From the NCBI GenBank assembly GCA_013203855.1, contig JABMPG010000532.1:1-8089 (forward strand): 8,089 nucleotides of DNA. Direction: 5' to 3'. The position numbers and the translations under genes were made by a program. Of this stretch, positions 1 to 5,939 are shown piece by piece; position 1 is the stretch's first letter; each line of letters starts with the position of its first letter. The notes under the pieces are model-generated. The model was not told the DNA's origin. It ran no database searches and worked only from the letters and a program-made list of their open reading frames with translations. The stretch is from a bacterium (lineage in GTDB: Bacteria > Sumerlaeota > Sumerlaeia > UBA8349).

Positions 1-786
1 CGAGGATCGATGGATGACGCGGGTTGGGTTGAAATGAACGGCCAGTTCGTCCACGCACGGGAAAATCAGCACGTTCTCCCGTGGACAATCGATCCGCCCT
101 TCCGCCTGCGCCTTGAGGTAAATCTGCTGAACTTCTGCCATGCGGGACCGCAGCGCCTGGAAGGGATTCTCGCGTTCAGCGTCCGTCTCGAAGACATGAG
201 GATCGAGTTTGAGTTTGAAGCACAGGGTCATGGGCTGGCCCTGGCCGGAGTCCGGCGCGCCGTATTCAAAGTCGCAGCCAGCCAGCGCGGCCAGATCGCC
301 ATCGCCGGTGCTGTCGATGTATTGAACGGCGCGAGCGGCGACGAAACCGCCTTTGCCATGGAGCGCCAGCCCCGAGATTTGCCTGCCCTCTGTCTCGGCG
401 TGAACCACAGTATGATGGTAGAGGAGGCTCACTCCGGCCTCGACGCAGAGATCCTCGGCCGCCAGCCGGGCCGCGTTCGGATCGAAAACCCGGCCGTGGG
501 GCCGGACGCCCCCGTAACGCCGCATCCGGTCCAGCCATTCCTCGAAAATGCCCTGGTCCAGGGACTCCTCTCCCAAATGGTTTGGCATGAACGGATTGAC
601 CTCGCCCGCCGTGGCCATTCCGCCGAGAAAGCCATAGTGCTCCACGAGGAGAACTTTCGCGCCTTCGCGGGCGGCGGCCACTGCCGCGCCGATTCCCCCC
701 GGCCCGCCTCCGGCCACGAGAACGTCCGTCTCGAAACGGATCGGAAGGTGATCGGGAAGATGAATGGTGAGGTTTTGATGAGTCAT
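1..786 (-). CDS. FAD-dependent oxidoreductase, N-terminal part (runs off the left edge)
   Basis: Reading leftward from an ATG at 786, 262 codons stay open to the window edge, so the C-terminal part is missing. Residues 22-49 form a dinucleotide-binding Rossmann fold: G26-x-G28-x-x-G31 in AGGGPGGIGAA, ending at acidic E49 after the second strand, followed by GGMATAG at 55-61. A second family mark is DSTGDGDLA at 158-166, and FNPTRV lies at 252-257. These match the FAD_oxidored group of flavoproteins, cytoplasmic or exported enzymes often found beside carbohydrate-degradation genes. The substrate cannot be read from the sequence. No signal peptide is visible. The start is supported by an AAGGA ribosome binding site about 8 bases upstream (complement of 794-802). 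It follows the Gfo/Idh/MocA gene in the same direction after 159 bases with no obvious terminator, so the two may be co-transcribed. The family call is firm and the reaction is unknown. Confidence 0.88.
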   Translation of the reverse strand, partial: MTHQNLTIHLPDHLPIRFETDVLVAGGGPGGIGAAVAAAREGAKVLLVEHYGFLGGMATAGEVNPFMPNHLGEESLDQGIFEEWLDRMRRYGGVRPHGRVFDPNAARLAAEDLCVEAGVSLLYHHTVVHAETEGRQISGLALHGKGGFVAARAVQYIDSTGDGDLAALAGCDFEYGAPDSGQGQPMTLCFKLKLDPHVFETDAERENPFQALRSRMAEVQQIYLKAQAEGRIDCPRENVLIFPCVDELAVHFNPTRVIHRSS

Positions 787-945
787 GAGCGGCGTTCCTT
801 TCAAGTGTTAGAGCCCAAATCCTCTTCTACGCAGTTTCCCGCATTGTGAATCTTGGCCTAGAGGACGAAGATGAGCAGGTGGCTCTTCGAAATAGCGCGA
901 AGTGAGCTTTGCCCCGAACTCGAACCGCATCGTGGCCCGAGATGC

Positions 946-2184
946 CTAGAGATGAGAATCGGCGAGGGAGACGAGGGCGCCATCGTTTGCCACGGATTCC
1001 TGCATGGCGCGGACCATGCGAAGCGATTCGTAACCATCAGTTGCCCGAACGGGCGGTTCGCCCCCTTCATAGAAGCGGCGCATGTCCCGGATCAGGCTCC
1101 GGTCTGCACCGAAGTGGGAGGTCTGGAAGTCCTCTGTGCGGCAGTCGATGGTTTCCTTTCGTTTGCCGTAGTCGGTGACCAGGTCGAGCGTGCCGGTGCG
1201 GCGATAGAGGATCAGACGTCCCTTGGAACCCACGAGTTCCAGGGTTTCTTCATCGGGGGCGGGGGGGCCGAAAACCGACCAGAAGAGGGATGCCTTAACC
1301 CCGTTTTCGTATTCAAGTATGGCGGTCACGTGGTCCAGAGAGTCAGAGCCGGGGAGATAGACACAGTTGTCGCCCCGATACAGTTCCTCGGTCTCGTGGC
1401 CCCAGGAATCGGGTTGACCTTTGGGGTGAGAGTCGAACGTGCGTGGATTGGCGCGATATGGGCAATCGCGATCGCATTCCGCGCAACGGACCGGGGCGTT
1501 GGGGTCCGGTTTATAGACCCGTTGACCGCCGAACGCGGCAACGCGCCGACATGCGGACTGCGCGAACCAGTTCAGGACGTCGCAATGGTGGGCGGACTTG
1601 TCGTTGAGGGCGCCGCCGGACCATTCCCGTCGGCGGAACCAGTTGTGGAAATAGACGTGGTAGAAGATGACGGCGCGCAGTTGGAGCATGTGGAGATCAC
1701 CGATAACGCCGGTTTCGAGAAGGTGAAAGGCGCGCCGCCAAGGCTCCTCATAGCGGCGGGTGAACCCCATGATGAGGGGGTGGCCCGCTCTTTTCTCAGC
1801 GTCCACGATGGCAGCGGCGTCTTCGAGATCGGCGGCAATGGGCTTATCGAGATAGACCTTTTTCCCCGAGGCGAGGGCAGCCTCGGCCGGTTCGCGGTGG
1901 GCATAGGTGGGGGTTGTGACAAGGATCATCTGGACACGCGGATCGTCGATGAGGGACTGCGCGTCCGTGGTGAGCCGCACGTCGGGCTGTGGCGCTCCGT
2001 GTTTGGCGCAGACGGATTTGAGATGCCGTTGGGCCTCCTGCAAGCGTTCCTCGTTGCGGTCCATAAGACATCTCACTTCGAATCGAGTTTCCTCCCATGT
2101 GGCGGCCATGGCTGCCGCAAGGCAGCTAACGCCCCGCAGGCCGCTGCCTATGATGCCGACTCCGACTGTATTTCTGCCTTGCAT
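946..2184 (-). CDS. Gfo/Idh/MocA-family NAD(P)-dependent oxidoreductase
   Basis: This 412-residue protein is of normal family length. The N-terminal Rossmann domain (about 5-140) carries GIIGSGLRG at 10-18 (G13-x-G15-x-x-G18) and D-K-P at 113-115, the family's E/D-K-P motif that contacts the nicotinamide. The C-terminal domain contains GGALNDKSAHHCD at 190-202, where the D195/K196 and H199/H200 cluster matches the usual substrate-binding and catalytic segment. A cysteine group, C234-x2-C237-x3-C241 with C274 further on, sits in an insertion and could bind a metal. The family oxidises or epimerises sugars, inositols and related compounds, and the substrate here is unknown. The ATG at 2184 is chosen because AGAGGA stands 8 bases upstream (complement of 2193-2198). 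An in-frame ATG at 2262 would add 26 non-conserved residues reading through an operator-like inverted repeat. It is divergent from pheA and probably leads a transcript into the FAD oxidoreductase. Confidence 0.93.
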   Translation of the reverse strand: MQGRNTVGVGIIGSGLRGVSCLAAAMAATWEETRFEVRCLMDRNEERLQEAQRHLKSVCAKHGAPQPDVRLTTDAQSLIDDPRVQMILVTTPTYAHREPAEAALASGKKVYLDKPIAADLEDAAAIVDAEKRAGHPLIMGFTRRYEEPWRRAFHLLETGVIGDLHMLQLRAVIFYHVYFHNWFRRREWSGGALNDKSAHHCDVLNWFAQSACRRVAAFGGQRVYKPDPNAPVRCAECDRDCPYRANPRTFDSHPKGQPDSWGHETEELYRGDNCVYLPGSDSLDHVTAILEYENGVKASLFWSVFGPPAPDEETLELVGSKGRLILYRRTGTLDLVTDYGKRKETIDCRTEDFQTSHFGADRSLIRDMRRFYEGGEPPVRATDGYESLRMVRAMQESVANDGALVSLADSHL

Positions 2185-2233
2185 GGAACAATTCCTCTGT
2201 AACGCTTTTGCCGTGAACGGTGGAGTGAAAGAG

Positions 2234-2265
2234 TGCCAGGTGGCAGAGAGAAAGTGTACCACCTG
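2234..2265. promoter_or_regulatory. Operator-like inverted repeat upstream of the Gfo/Idh/MocA gene
   Basis: CAGGTGG (2237-2243) and CCACCTG (2259-2265) are perfect inverted arms separated by 15 bases. The left arm lies inside a smaller palindrome, TGCCA-gg-TGGCA (2234-2245). On the minus strand a possible extended -10, TGGTACACT, has its TACACT hexamer at 2253-2258, directly against the right arm and about 70 bases before the start codon. This layout would suit a repressor controlling the oxidoreductase gene. No -35 match is clear, so both the promoter and the operator role are inference. Confidence 0.3.
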
Positions 2266-2405
2266 AACGCAAGGGTAGCCCTCCTTTCTGTTTGCTGTCC
2301 ATGAAAACCAGTATCGCTTTCGGGGGACGGCGGCCGGAGATCGCTGGGTGGCAGCCCCTTTTTTCGGACGGGGCAGCAGGTCTTAATCTTTGCTGTCCCA
2401 TTTGA

Positions 2406-2455
2406 TGTGGTGCCAATCCTCCGTGATGACGGCGAGGCTGGAAGCCTGCACCACA
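2406..2455. repeat. Nested palindromic element with a three-way-junction fold
   Basis: The outer arms TGTGGTGC (2406-2413) and GCACCACA (2448-2455) pair over 8 bases. Inside are two further perfect hairpins: CCGT-gatg-ACGG (2421-2432) and AGGCT-gga-AGCCT (2435-2447), the second touching the outer stem directly. The whole can fold as a cloverleaf with two arms in DNA or RNA. It is not a tRNA, since it is too short and has no anticodon or T arm. The compact palindromic form and intergenic position suggest a dispersed REP-like element. I recall similar GGCTGGAAGCC palindromes between genes in planctomycete-like genomes, but that memory is unchecked and only one copy is in this window. Confidence 0.5.
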
Positions 2456-2532
2456 GAACACGGGCAGGCCTCAGCTCTGCCCCATAGGATACGAACGGGA
2501 ACTTTGCCCTTTCGCCTCCCCCGGAGCGGGGC

Positions 2533-2538
2533 TATAAT
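2533..2538 (+). promoter_or_regulatory. Probable -10 box of the pheA promoter
   Basis: A perfect TATAAT stands 79 bases before the pheA ATG. Transcription would begin near 2545 and give a leader of about 70 bases. The -35 is weak: nothing at 16-18 bases upstream resembles TTGACA, and the nearest match, TTGCCC at 2504-2509, is 23 bases away. The promoter may therefore be activator-dependent. The leader contains overlapping GC-rich hairpins at 2557-2583. Confidence 0.45.
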
Positions 2539-2617
2539 CCCTTTCGTTTTCCGGATCGGGCCCGAAGGACGCGCGCCCGCGGGATTTTGTCGTGCGTAGC
2601 AGATAGGACTTGAAACC

Positions 2618-3688
2618 ATGAGTATCGAGAAGTGGCGCAGTGAAATCGACGAGGTGGATCGGCACATCATCGAGTTGCTTGGTCGGCGGGCCGAGGCGGC
2701 CGTGTCCATCGGCAAAGAGAAACAGAAGACCGGCCAGGCCTTCTATGACGCGGGACGGCAGAAGATGATTCTGGACCGCCTCTGCGAGAAAAACGACACC
2801 AGTTTTCCGAACACCGGCCTGCGCCACGTCTTCGCCGAGATCATGTCGGCTTGTCTCAACCTCGAATCCCGCCAGACCATTGCGTTCTTCGGCGCGGAGG
2901 CCAGCTTCACCCACATGGCCGCCAAGGAAATGTTCGGCACGTCGGCCGAGTGCATCCCCTACAAGTCCATCGACGATGTTTTCATGGCCTGCGAGAAGGG
3001 CTGGACCGACTACGGTGTGGTGCCCATCGAGAACTCCACCGGCGGCGTGGTTCATGACACGCTGGACCGGTTCGTTGACACGAATCTGATCATCTGTTCG
3101 GAGATCACGCTGTCGATCCATCACGTCCTCATGGCGAACTGCTCTCTCGAAAAGATCCAGCGCGTCTATTCCCACCCTCAGCCCTTCCTGCAGTGCCGCG
3201 CCTGGCTCAAACAGAACCTGCCTGGCGTCGAGCTGCACGAAACGGACTCGACGAGCGAAGGCGCCAAGCTGGCCACCCGTTCGAACAACGCTGCGGCCAT
3301 CGGCAGCGAACTGGCCGCCAAACTCTATGACCTGGACATTCTCGTCCGTGGCATCGAGGACATGAAGGACAACATCACCCGGTTCTGGATCATCGGCCGA
3401 AGTCCCTCGGCGCCCACCGGCGACGACAAGACCAGTATCATGTTTTCGGTCAAGGACCGCCCGGGTGCGCTGTACGACCTGCTCAAGCCCTTCCACGAGG
3501 AGAAGATCAACCTGACAAAGATCGAGTCGCGTCCTACCAAGCGCCGGCCCTGGGAATACGTGTTCTTTGTTGACCTCTTGGGCCACCTCGACGATCCCAC
3601 GATCAGCCGGGTCGTTCACGATGTGGAGGAGCATTGCGAGTTCATGAAAATCATGGGCTCCTACCCGAGGAACGACCGGCCGCATTAG
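2618..3688 (+). CDS. pheA: Bifunctional chorismate mutase / prephenate dehydratase (P-protein)
   Basis: Converts chorismate to prephenate and then to phenylpyruvate, the committed route to phenylalanine, in the cytoplasm. The 356-residue length is typical of P-proteins. Residues 1-85 are an AroQ-type chorismate mutase: R7, R24, K35 and R47 align with the E. coli active-site arginines and lysine, and the helix ends in the family phrase EIMSACLNLE (74-83). Residue 48 is Gln where E. coli has Glu52. Residues 86-262 are the prephenate dehydratase, with FFGAEASFTH (90-99), PIENSTGG (136-143) and the catalytic TRF motif at T254-R255-F256. Residues 272-350 are an ACT domain with GAL (283-285) and ESRP (303-306), the motifs that bind phenylalanine for feedback inhibition. 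The ribosome binding site is modest (TAGGA at 2604-2608, 9 bases before the ATG). It is first in the aromatic cluster, 112 bases before the aminotransferase gene. Confidence 0.97.
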   Translation: MSIEKWRSEIDEVDRHIIELLGRRAEAAVSIGKEKQKTGQAFYDAGRQKMILDRLCEKNDTSFPNTGLRHVFAEIMSACLNLESRQTIAFFGAEASFTHMAAKEMFGTSAECIPYKSIDDVFMACEKGWTDYGVVPIENSTGGVVHDTLDRFVDTNLIICSEITLSIHHVLMANCSLEKIQRVYSHPQPFLQCRAWLKQNLPGVELHETDSTSEGAKLATRSNNAAAIGSELAAKLYDLDILVRGIEDMKDNITRFWIIGRSPSAPTGDDKTSIMFSVKDRPGALYDLLKPFHEEKINLTKIESRPTKRRPWEYVFFVDLLGHLDDPTISRVVHDVEEHCEFMKIMGSYPRNDRPH

Positions 3689-3715
3689 GAGAAGATTGGG
3701 GTCATGAGTTGGGGC

Positions 3716-3776
3716 AACTTCGGACTTCAGACCTCGAACTTTGAACTCTTCATGAGACTGTAGACTCCAAACTTCA
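3716..3776. repeat. Degenerate heptamer tandem repeat (RACTTCR-like) between pheA and hisC
   Basis: Five adjoining 7-base units run from 3716 to 3750: AACTTCG, GACTTCA, GACCTCG, AACTTTG and AACTCTT. After a 5-base break the pattern resumes for three units at 3756-3776: GACTGTA, GACTCCA and AACTTCA. All share an RACT or RACC start at a 7-base period. This is a short heptamer satellite that has drifted. It lies in the gap between two genes probably on one transcript and ends 24 bases before the hisC start codon. A 7-base period outside a gene carries no reading-frame constraint. Function is unknown. Confidence 0.6.
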
Positions 3777-3800
3777 ACACCTGCCAGAGGGAAAGACACC

Positions 3801-4889
3801 ATGCCCCCCACACCCCGAAAGCATATTCCCGCCATCCTGCCCTACCCGCCCGGCAAACCCATCGAAGAGGTCCAGCGCGAGTTCGGCCTGACCGAGGTGA
3901 TCAAACTGGCTTCCAACGAAAACCCCCTTGGGCCGTCCCGAAAAGCTGTCGTCGCCATGCGGGCCCTCGCCGCCGAGATGCACCTCTACCCGGACGGCGC
4001 CGGGTTCTATCTCAAGGGCAAACTTTCCGAAAAATATGGCCTGCCCCCCGAGTGGATCGTCCTTGGCAACGGCTCCGATGAGATCAACGGGCTCTTGATC
4101 CAGACCTATGTGAACCGGGACGAAAGCGTGATTTTCTCTGAGCACGACTTCGTGAGCTATCTTCTCGAGGCGCTCAAGGCCAACGTGAAATTCAAACAGG
4201 CCCCGCTCCGGGACTGGCGGGTGGACGTGGACGCCCTTCTAGAGCGGGTCGATTCGAAGACCAAACTCATCTGCATCGCCAATCCGACCAACCCGATCGG
4301 CACCATGATCGAGAAGAAGGAATTCGAACGGTTTCTGGCCGAAGTGTCGGAGGACGTTCTGGTCCTTCTCGATGAGGCGTACTTTGAATACGTGACGAAA
4401 CGGTCCTATCCCGACGGGCTGAAATTCGTTCGCAGGCACCCGAACCTGGTGGTGGCGCGGACTTTTTCCAAGGCCTACGGTCTGGCCGGACTGCGTGTGG
4501 GTTACGCCTTCGCGAATCCCGAGATCATCCAGAACCTGGACCGGGTGCGCAAGCCCTTCAACGTCAACCGCATGGCCCAGGCCTCCGCAATCGCCGCACT
4601 CGACGACGAGGCCCACATCCGCCGCTCGCGCGAGAACAACGAGAAGGGCCGCCAACTGCTCGAGTCCGAGCTGCGCAAGATGAAGATTGCGTTTGTGCCC
4701 TCGGTCACGAATTTCATCCTGATCGACACGGGGCGTTCCGGCGCCGACGTGACGCGCGCTCTCATGGCTCAGGGCGTGATCGTCCGGCCGATGGCCGGCT
4801 ATGGCCTGCCCCAGCACATTCGGGTGACGATTGGCCGACCCGCGGAAAACCGCAAGTTCTTGGCGGTCTTGAAGAAGGTTATTCAGTGA
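3801..4889 (+). CDS. hisC: HisC-family aminotransferase (histidinol-phosphate / aromatic aminotransferase)
   Basis: A fold-type I, PLP-dependent aminotransferase of 362 residues, the usual HisC length. Visible motifs are ASNENPLGPS (37-46), GNGSDE (89-94) for cofactor phosphate binding, NPTNP (161-165), DEAYFEY (191-197) with D191 against the pyridine nitrogen, TFSKAYGLAGLRVGY (221-235) with Schiff-base lysine K224 and R232, and IRVTIG (340-345) with R340 for the substrate carboxylate. HisC enzymes transfer the amino group between glutamate and imidazole acetol phosphate, and many also accept aromatic keto acids. No other histidine gene is near and the gene lies between pheA and tyrA, so I infer that it aminates phenylpyruvate and 4-hydroxyphenylpyruvate here, perhaps besides its histidine role. 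The ATG at 3801 has GAGGG 9 bases upstream (3787-3791). Substrate choice is the uncertain part. Confidence 0.94.
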   Translation: MPPTPRKHIPAILPYPPGKPIEEVQREFGLTEVIKLASNENPLGPSRKAVVAMRALAAEMHLYPDGAGFYLKGKLSEKYGLPPEWIVLGNGSDEINGLLIQTYVNRDESVIFSEHDFVSYLLEALKANVKFKQAPLRDWRVDVDALLERVDSKTKLICIANPTNPIGTMIEKKEFERFLAEVSEDVLVLLDEAYFEYVTKRSYPDGLKFVRRHPNLVVARTFSKAYGLAGLRVGYAFANPEIIQNLDRVRKPFNVNRMAQASAIAALDDEAHIRRSRENNEKGRQLLESELRKMKIAFVPSVTNFILIDTGRSGADVTRALMAQGVIVRPMAGYGLPQHIRVTIGRPAENRKFLAVLKKVIQ

Positions 4890-5059
4890 GCGAAACCGCG
4901 CAGCCAATCTTTCATGGACCTTTGGGAACTGCACGGATGAGGATGCATGCCGTCAGGCGGCTGGCCCGTTCCCAGGAAAACCGAGCGCGTGGTCTATCGG
5001 GGGTGAAGCGAGAAACAGCCGTTGATCAACATGGCATCCAGGGAGCGCATCTTGCCTGA
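4886..5059 (+). CDS. Possible 57-residue reading frame coupling hisC to tyrA
   Basis: A GTG at 4886 overlaps the hisC stop as GTGA and has AAGG at 4875-4878, 7 bases upstream. The frame stays open for 57 codons and stops at 5057-5059, just past the TTG favoured as the tyrA start. The peptide begins MSETAQPIFHGPLG and is rich in arginine, with no signal peptide, membrane segment or recognised domain. For it: the overlap arrangement, the ribosome binding site and its filling of an otherwise empty gap. Against it: short length, no recognised family and an unusual composition. It may be chance, or a short frame that delivers ribosomes to tyrA. Confidence 0.18.
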   Translation: MSETAQPIFHGPLGTARMRMHAVRRLARSQENRARGLSGVKRETAVDQHGIQGAHLA

Positions 5060-5939
5060 TAGCAGCGACATTCATTTCAAGCGCCTCACCGTCGTCGGCG
5101 TTGGCCTGCTCGGCGCTTCGCTCGGGATGGCCGCCCTCCGGCGTGGCATCGTCGATGAGGCGATTGGCGTTGGACGGGACGCGGGCCGATTGCGCAAGGC
5201 TGTAGACTCGGGCGCGATCAGTTCCTATACGCTCGATCTCGCCGAGGGATGCCGCGAGGCGGATCTCGTGGTCCTCTGCGGCCCGGTCTCGGTGATCCTG
5301 CGCCAGTTGCCCGCCGTTCTCCAGGCCGTGCCACCCCGCGCGATTGTCACTGACGTGGGGAGCACCAAGCACTCTATCGTTGAACTGGCCGAAGGCGTTC
5401 GCCGGGACGGCGCGCCCTTCATCGGCTCCCACCCGATGGCCGGCTCCGAGAAGAGTGGCGCCGAGTTTGCCCAGCCCGATCTGTATCAGGGAGCGACGGT
5501 CATTCTGACGCCCTCGCCCTCGACCGATTCCGACGCGCTGACACGGGTCGAGACCTTCTGGAAGGCCGTCGGCATGCGCGTGGCCGCCGTCAGCCCCAAG
5601 GAGCACGACCGCCTCTTGGCACGGCTCAGCCATCTCCCCCACCTGACCGCCGCGGCTCTCGTGCTCCAGACCGTCGGCGACGCGGCCTCGACGGATCTCC
5701 TGTGCCAACTGGCCGGGCCCGGATTTCGCGACACCACCCGCATCGCCATGGGAAGCGTGCCGATGTGGAAGGACATTTTTCTCGACAACAAGCAGGCGAT
5801 GATCGAATCGATCGACGCCGCCCTGGAACTCCTCCAGCAGGCCCGCCGGACCATCGCGAACGAGGACGCCGAGGCTCTGTCCGCCTTTCTCGACCAGGCG
5901 GCCCAGCTACGCCAGCTCTTTGACAAGAAGGACGCATGA
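5052..5939 (+). CDS. tyrA: Prephenate dehydrogenase
   Basis: Oxidatively decarboxylates prephenate to 4-hydroxyphenylpyruvate using NAD(P)+, the tyrosine branch of the pathway. Numbered from the chosen start (295 residues), a Rossmann domain carries VGVGLLGASLG (G16-x-G18-x-x-G21), then DVGSTK (101-106), GSHPMAGSEKSG (125-136, with H127 at the catalytic histidine of single-domain TyrA enzymes), SHLPHLTAA (193-201) and AGPGFRDTTRIA (221-232). There is no ACT domain or chorismate mutase part, so this is a monofunctional enzyme. The start is uncertain. The TTG at 5052 is preferred because AGGGAG (5040-5045) lies 6 bases before it and the conserved fold begins soon after. An ATG at 5031 and a TTG at 5022 are in frame but lack a good ribosome binding site. 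The stop overlaps the surE start as ATGA, so the two are translationally coupled. Confidence 0.95.
   Translation: MPDSSDIHFKRLTVVGVGLLGASLGMAALRRGIVDEAIGVGRDAGRLRKAVDSGAISSYTLDLAEGCREADLVVLCGPVSVILRQLPAVLQAVPPRAIVTDVGSTKHSIVELAEGVRRDGAPFIGSHPMAGSEKSGAEFAQPDLYQGATVILTPSPSTDSDALTRVETFWKAVGMRVAAVSPKEHDRLLARLSHLPHLTAAALVLQTVGDAASTDLLCQLAGPGFRDTTRIAMGSVPMWKDIFLDNKQAMIESIDAALELLQQARRTIANEDAEALSAFLDQAAQLRQLFDKKDA

Larger units (their letters stand above)
2185..2617. other. Divergent intergenic region between the oxidoreductase gene and pheA
   Basis: These 433 bases hold no credible gene. From left to right they carry the ribosome binding site of the minus-strand gene (2191-2198), an operator-like inverted repeat (2234-2265), a 10-base direct repeat TTTGCTGTCC (2291-2300 and 2389-2398), a 50-base nested inverted repeat (2406-2455), a TATAAT box (2533-2538) and a GC-rich pheA leader. 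Reading frames here are short, lack good ribosome binding sites and resemble no known protein. The region must contain the promoters for both directions. Confidence 0.7.

Noticed and set aside
10..849. 279-codon plus-strand frame
   Set aside because: It is antisense to the FAD oxidoreductase, whose motifs are unmistakable on the minus strand, and its own translation shows no recognisable fold.
824..850. TTCACA and TAGAAG on the minus strand as a promoter for the FAD oxidoreductase
   Set aside because: The spacing is only 15 bases and the -10 match is partial, so it is not strong enough to list.
927..945. GCATC/GATGC hairpin directly after the Gfo/Idh/MocA stop codon, considered as a terminator
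   Set aside because: The stem is five base pairs with a nine-base loop and no T tract in either direction.
871..2202. 443-codon plus-strand frame
   Set aside because: It mirrors the Gfo/Idh/MocA gene. The minus strand carries the Rossmann and D-K-P motifs and a good ribosome binding site, while the plus frame has neither.
2343..2364. GCTG-ggtgg-CAGC hairpin followed by six T, considered as a terminator
   Set aside because: The stem is only 4 bp, is separated from the T run by CCC, and no plus-strand gene ends before it.
2301..2405. 34-codon frame considered as a pheA leader peptide for attenuation
   Set aside because: It has only two phenylalanines, not in a run, no ribosome binding site, and lies upstream of the TATAAT box.
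2471..3835. 454-codon minus-strand frame
   Set aside because: It lies antisense over pheA and crosses the heptamer repeat. High GC at third positions explains its length.
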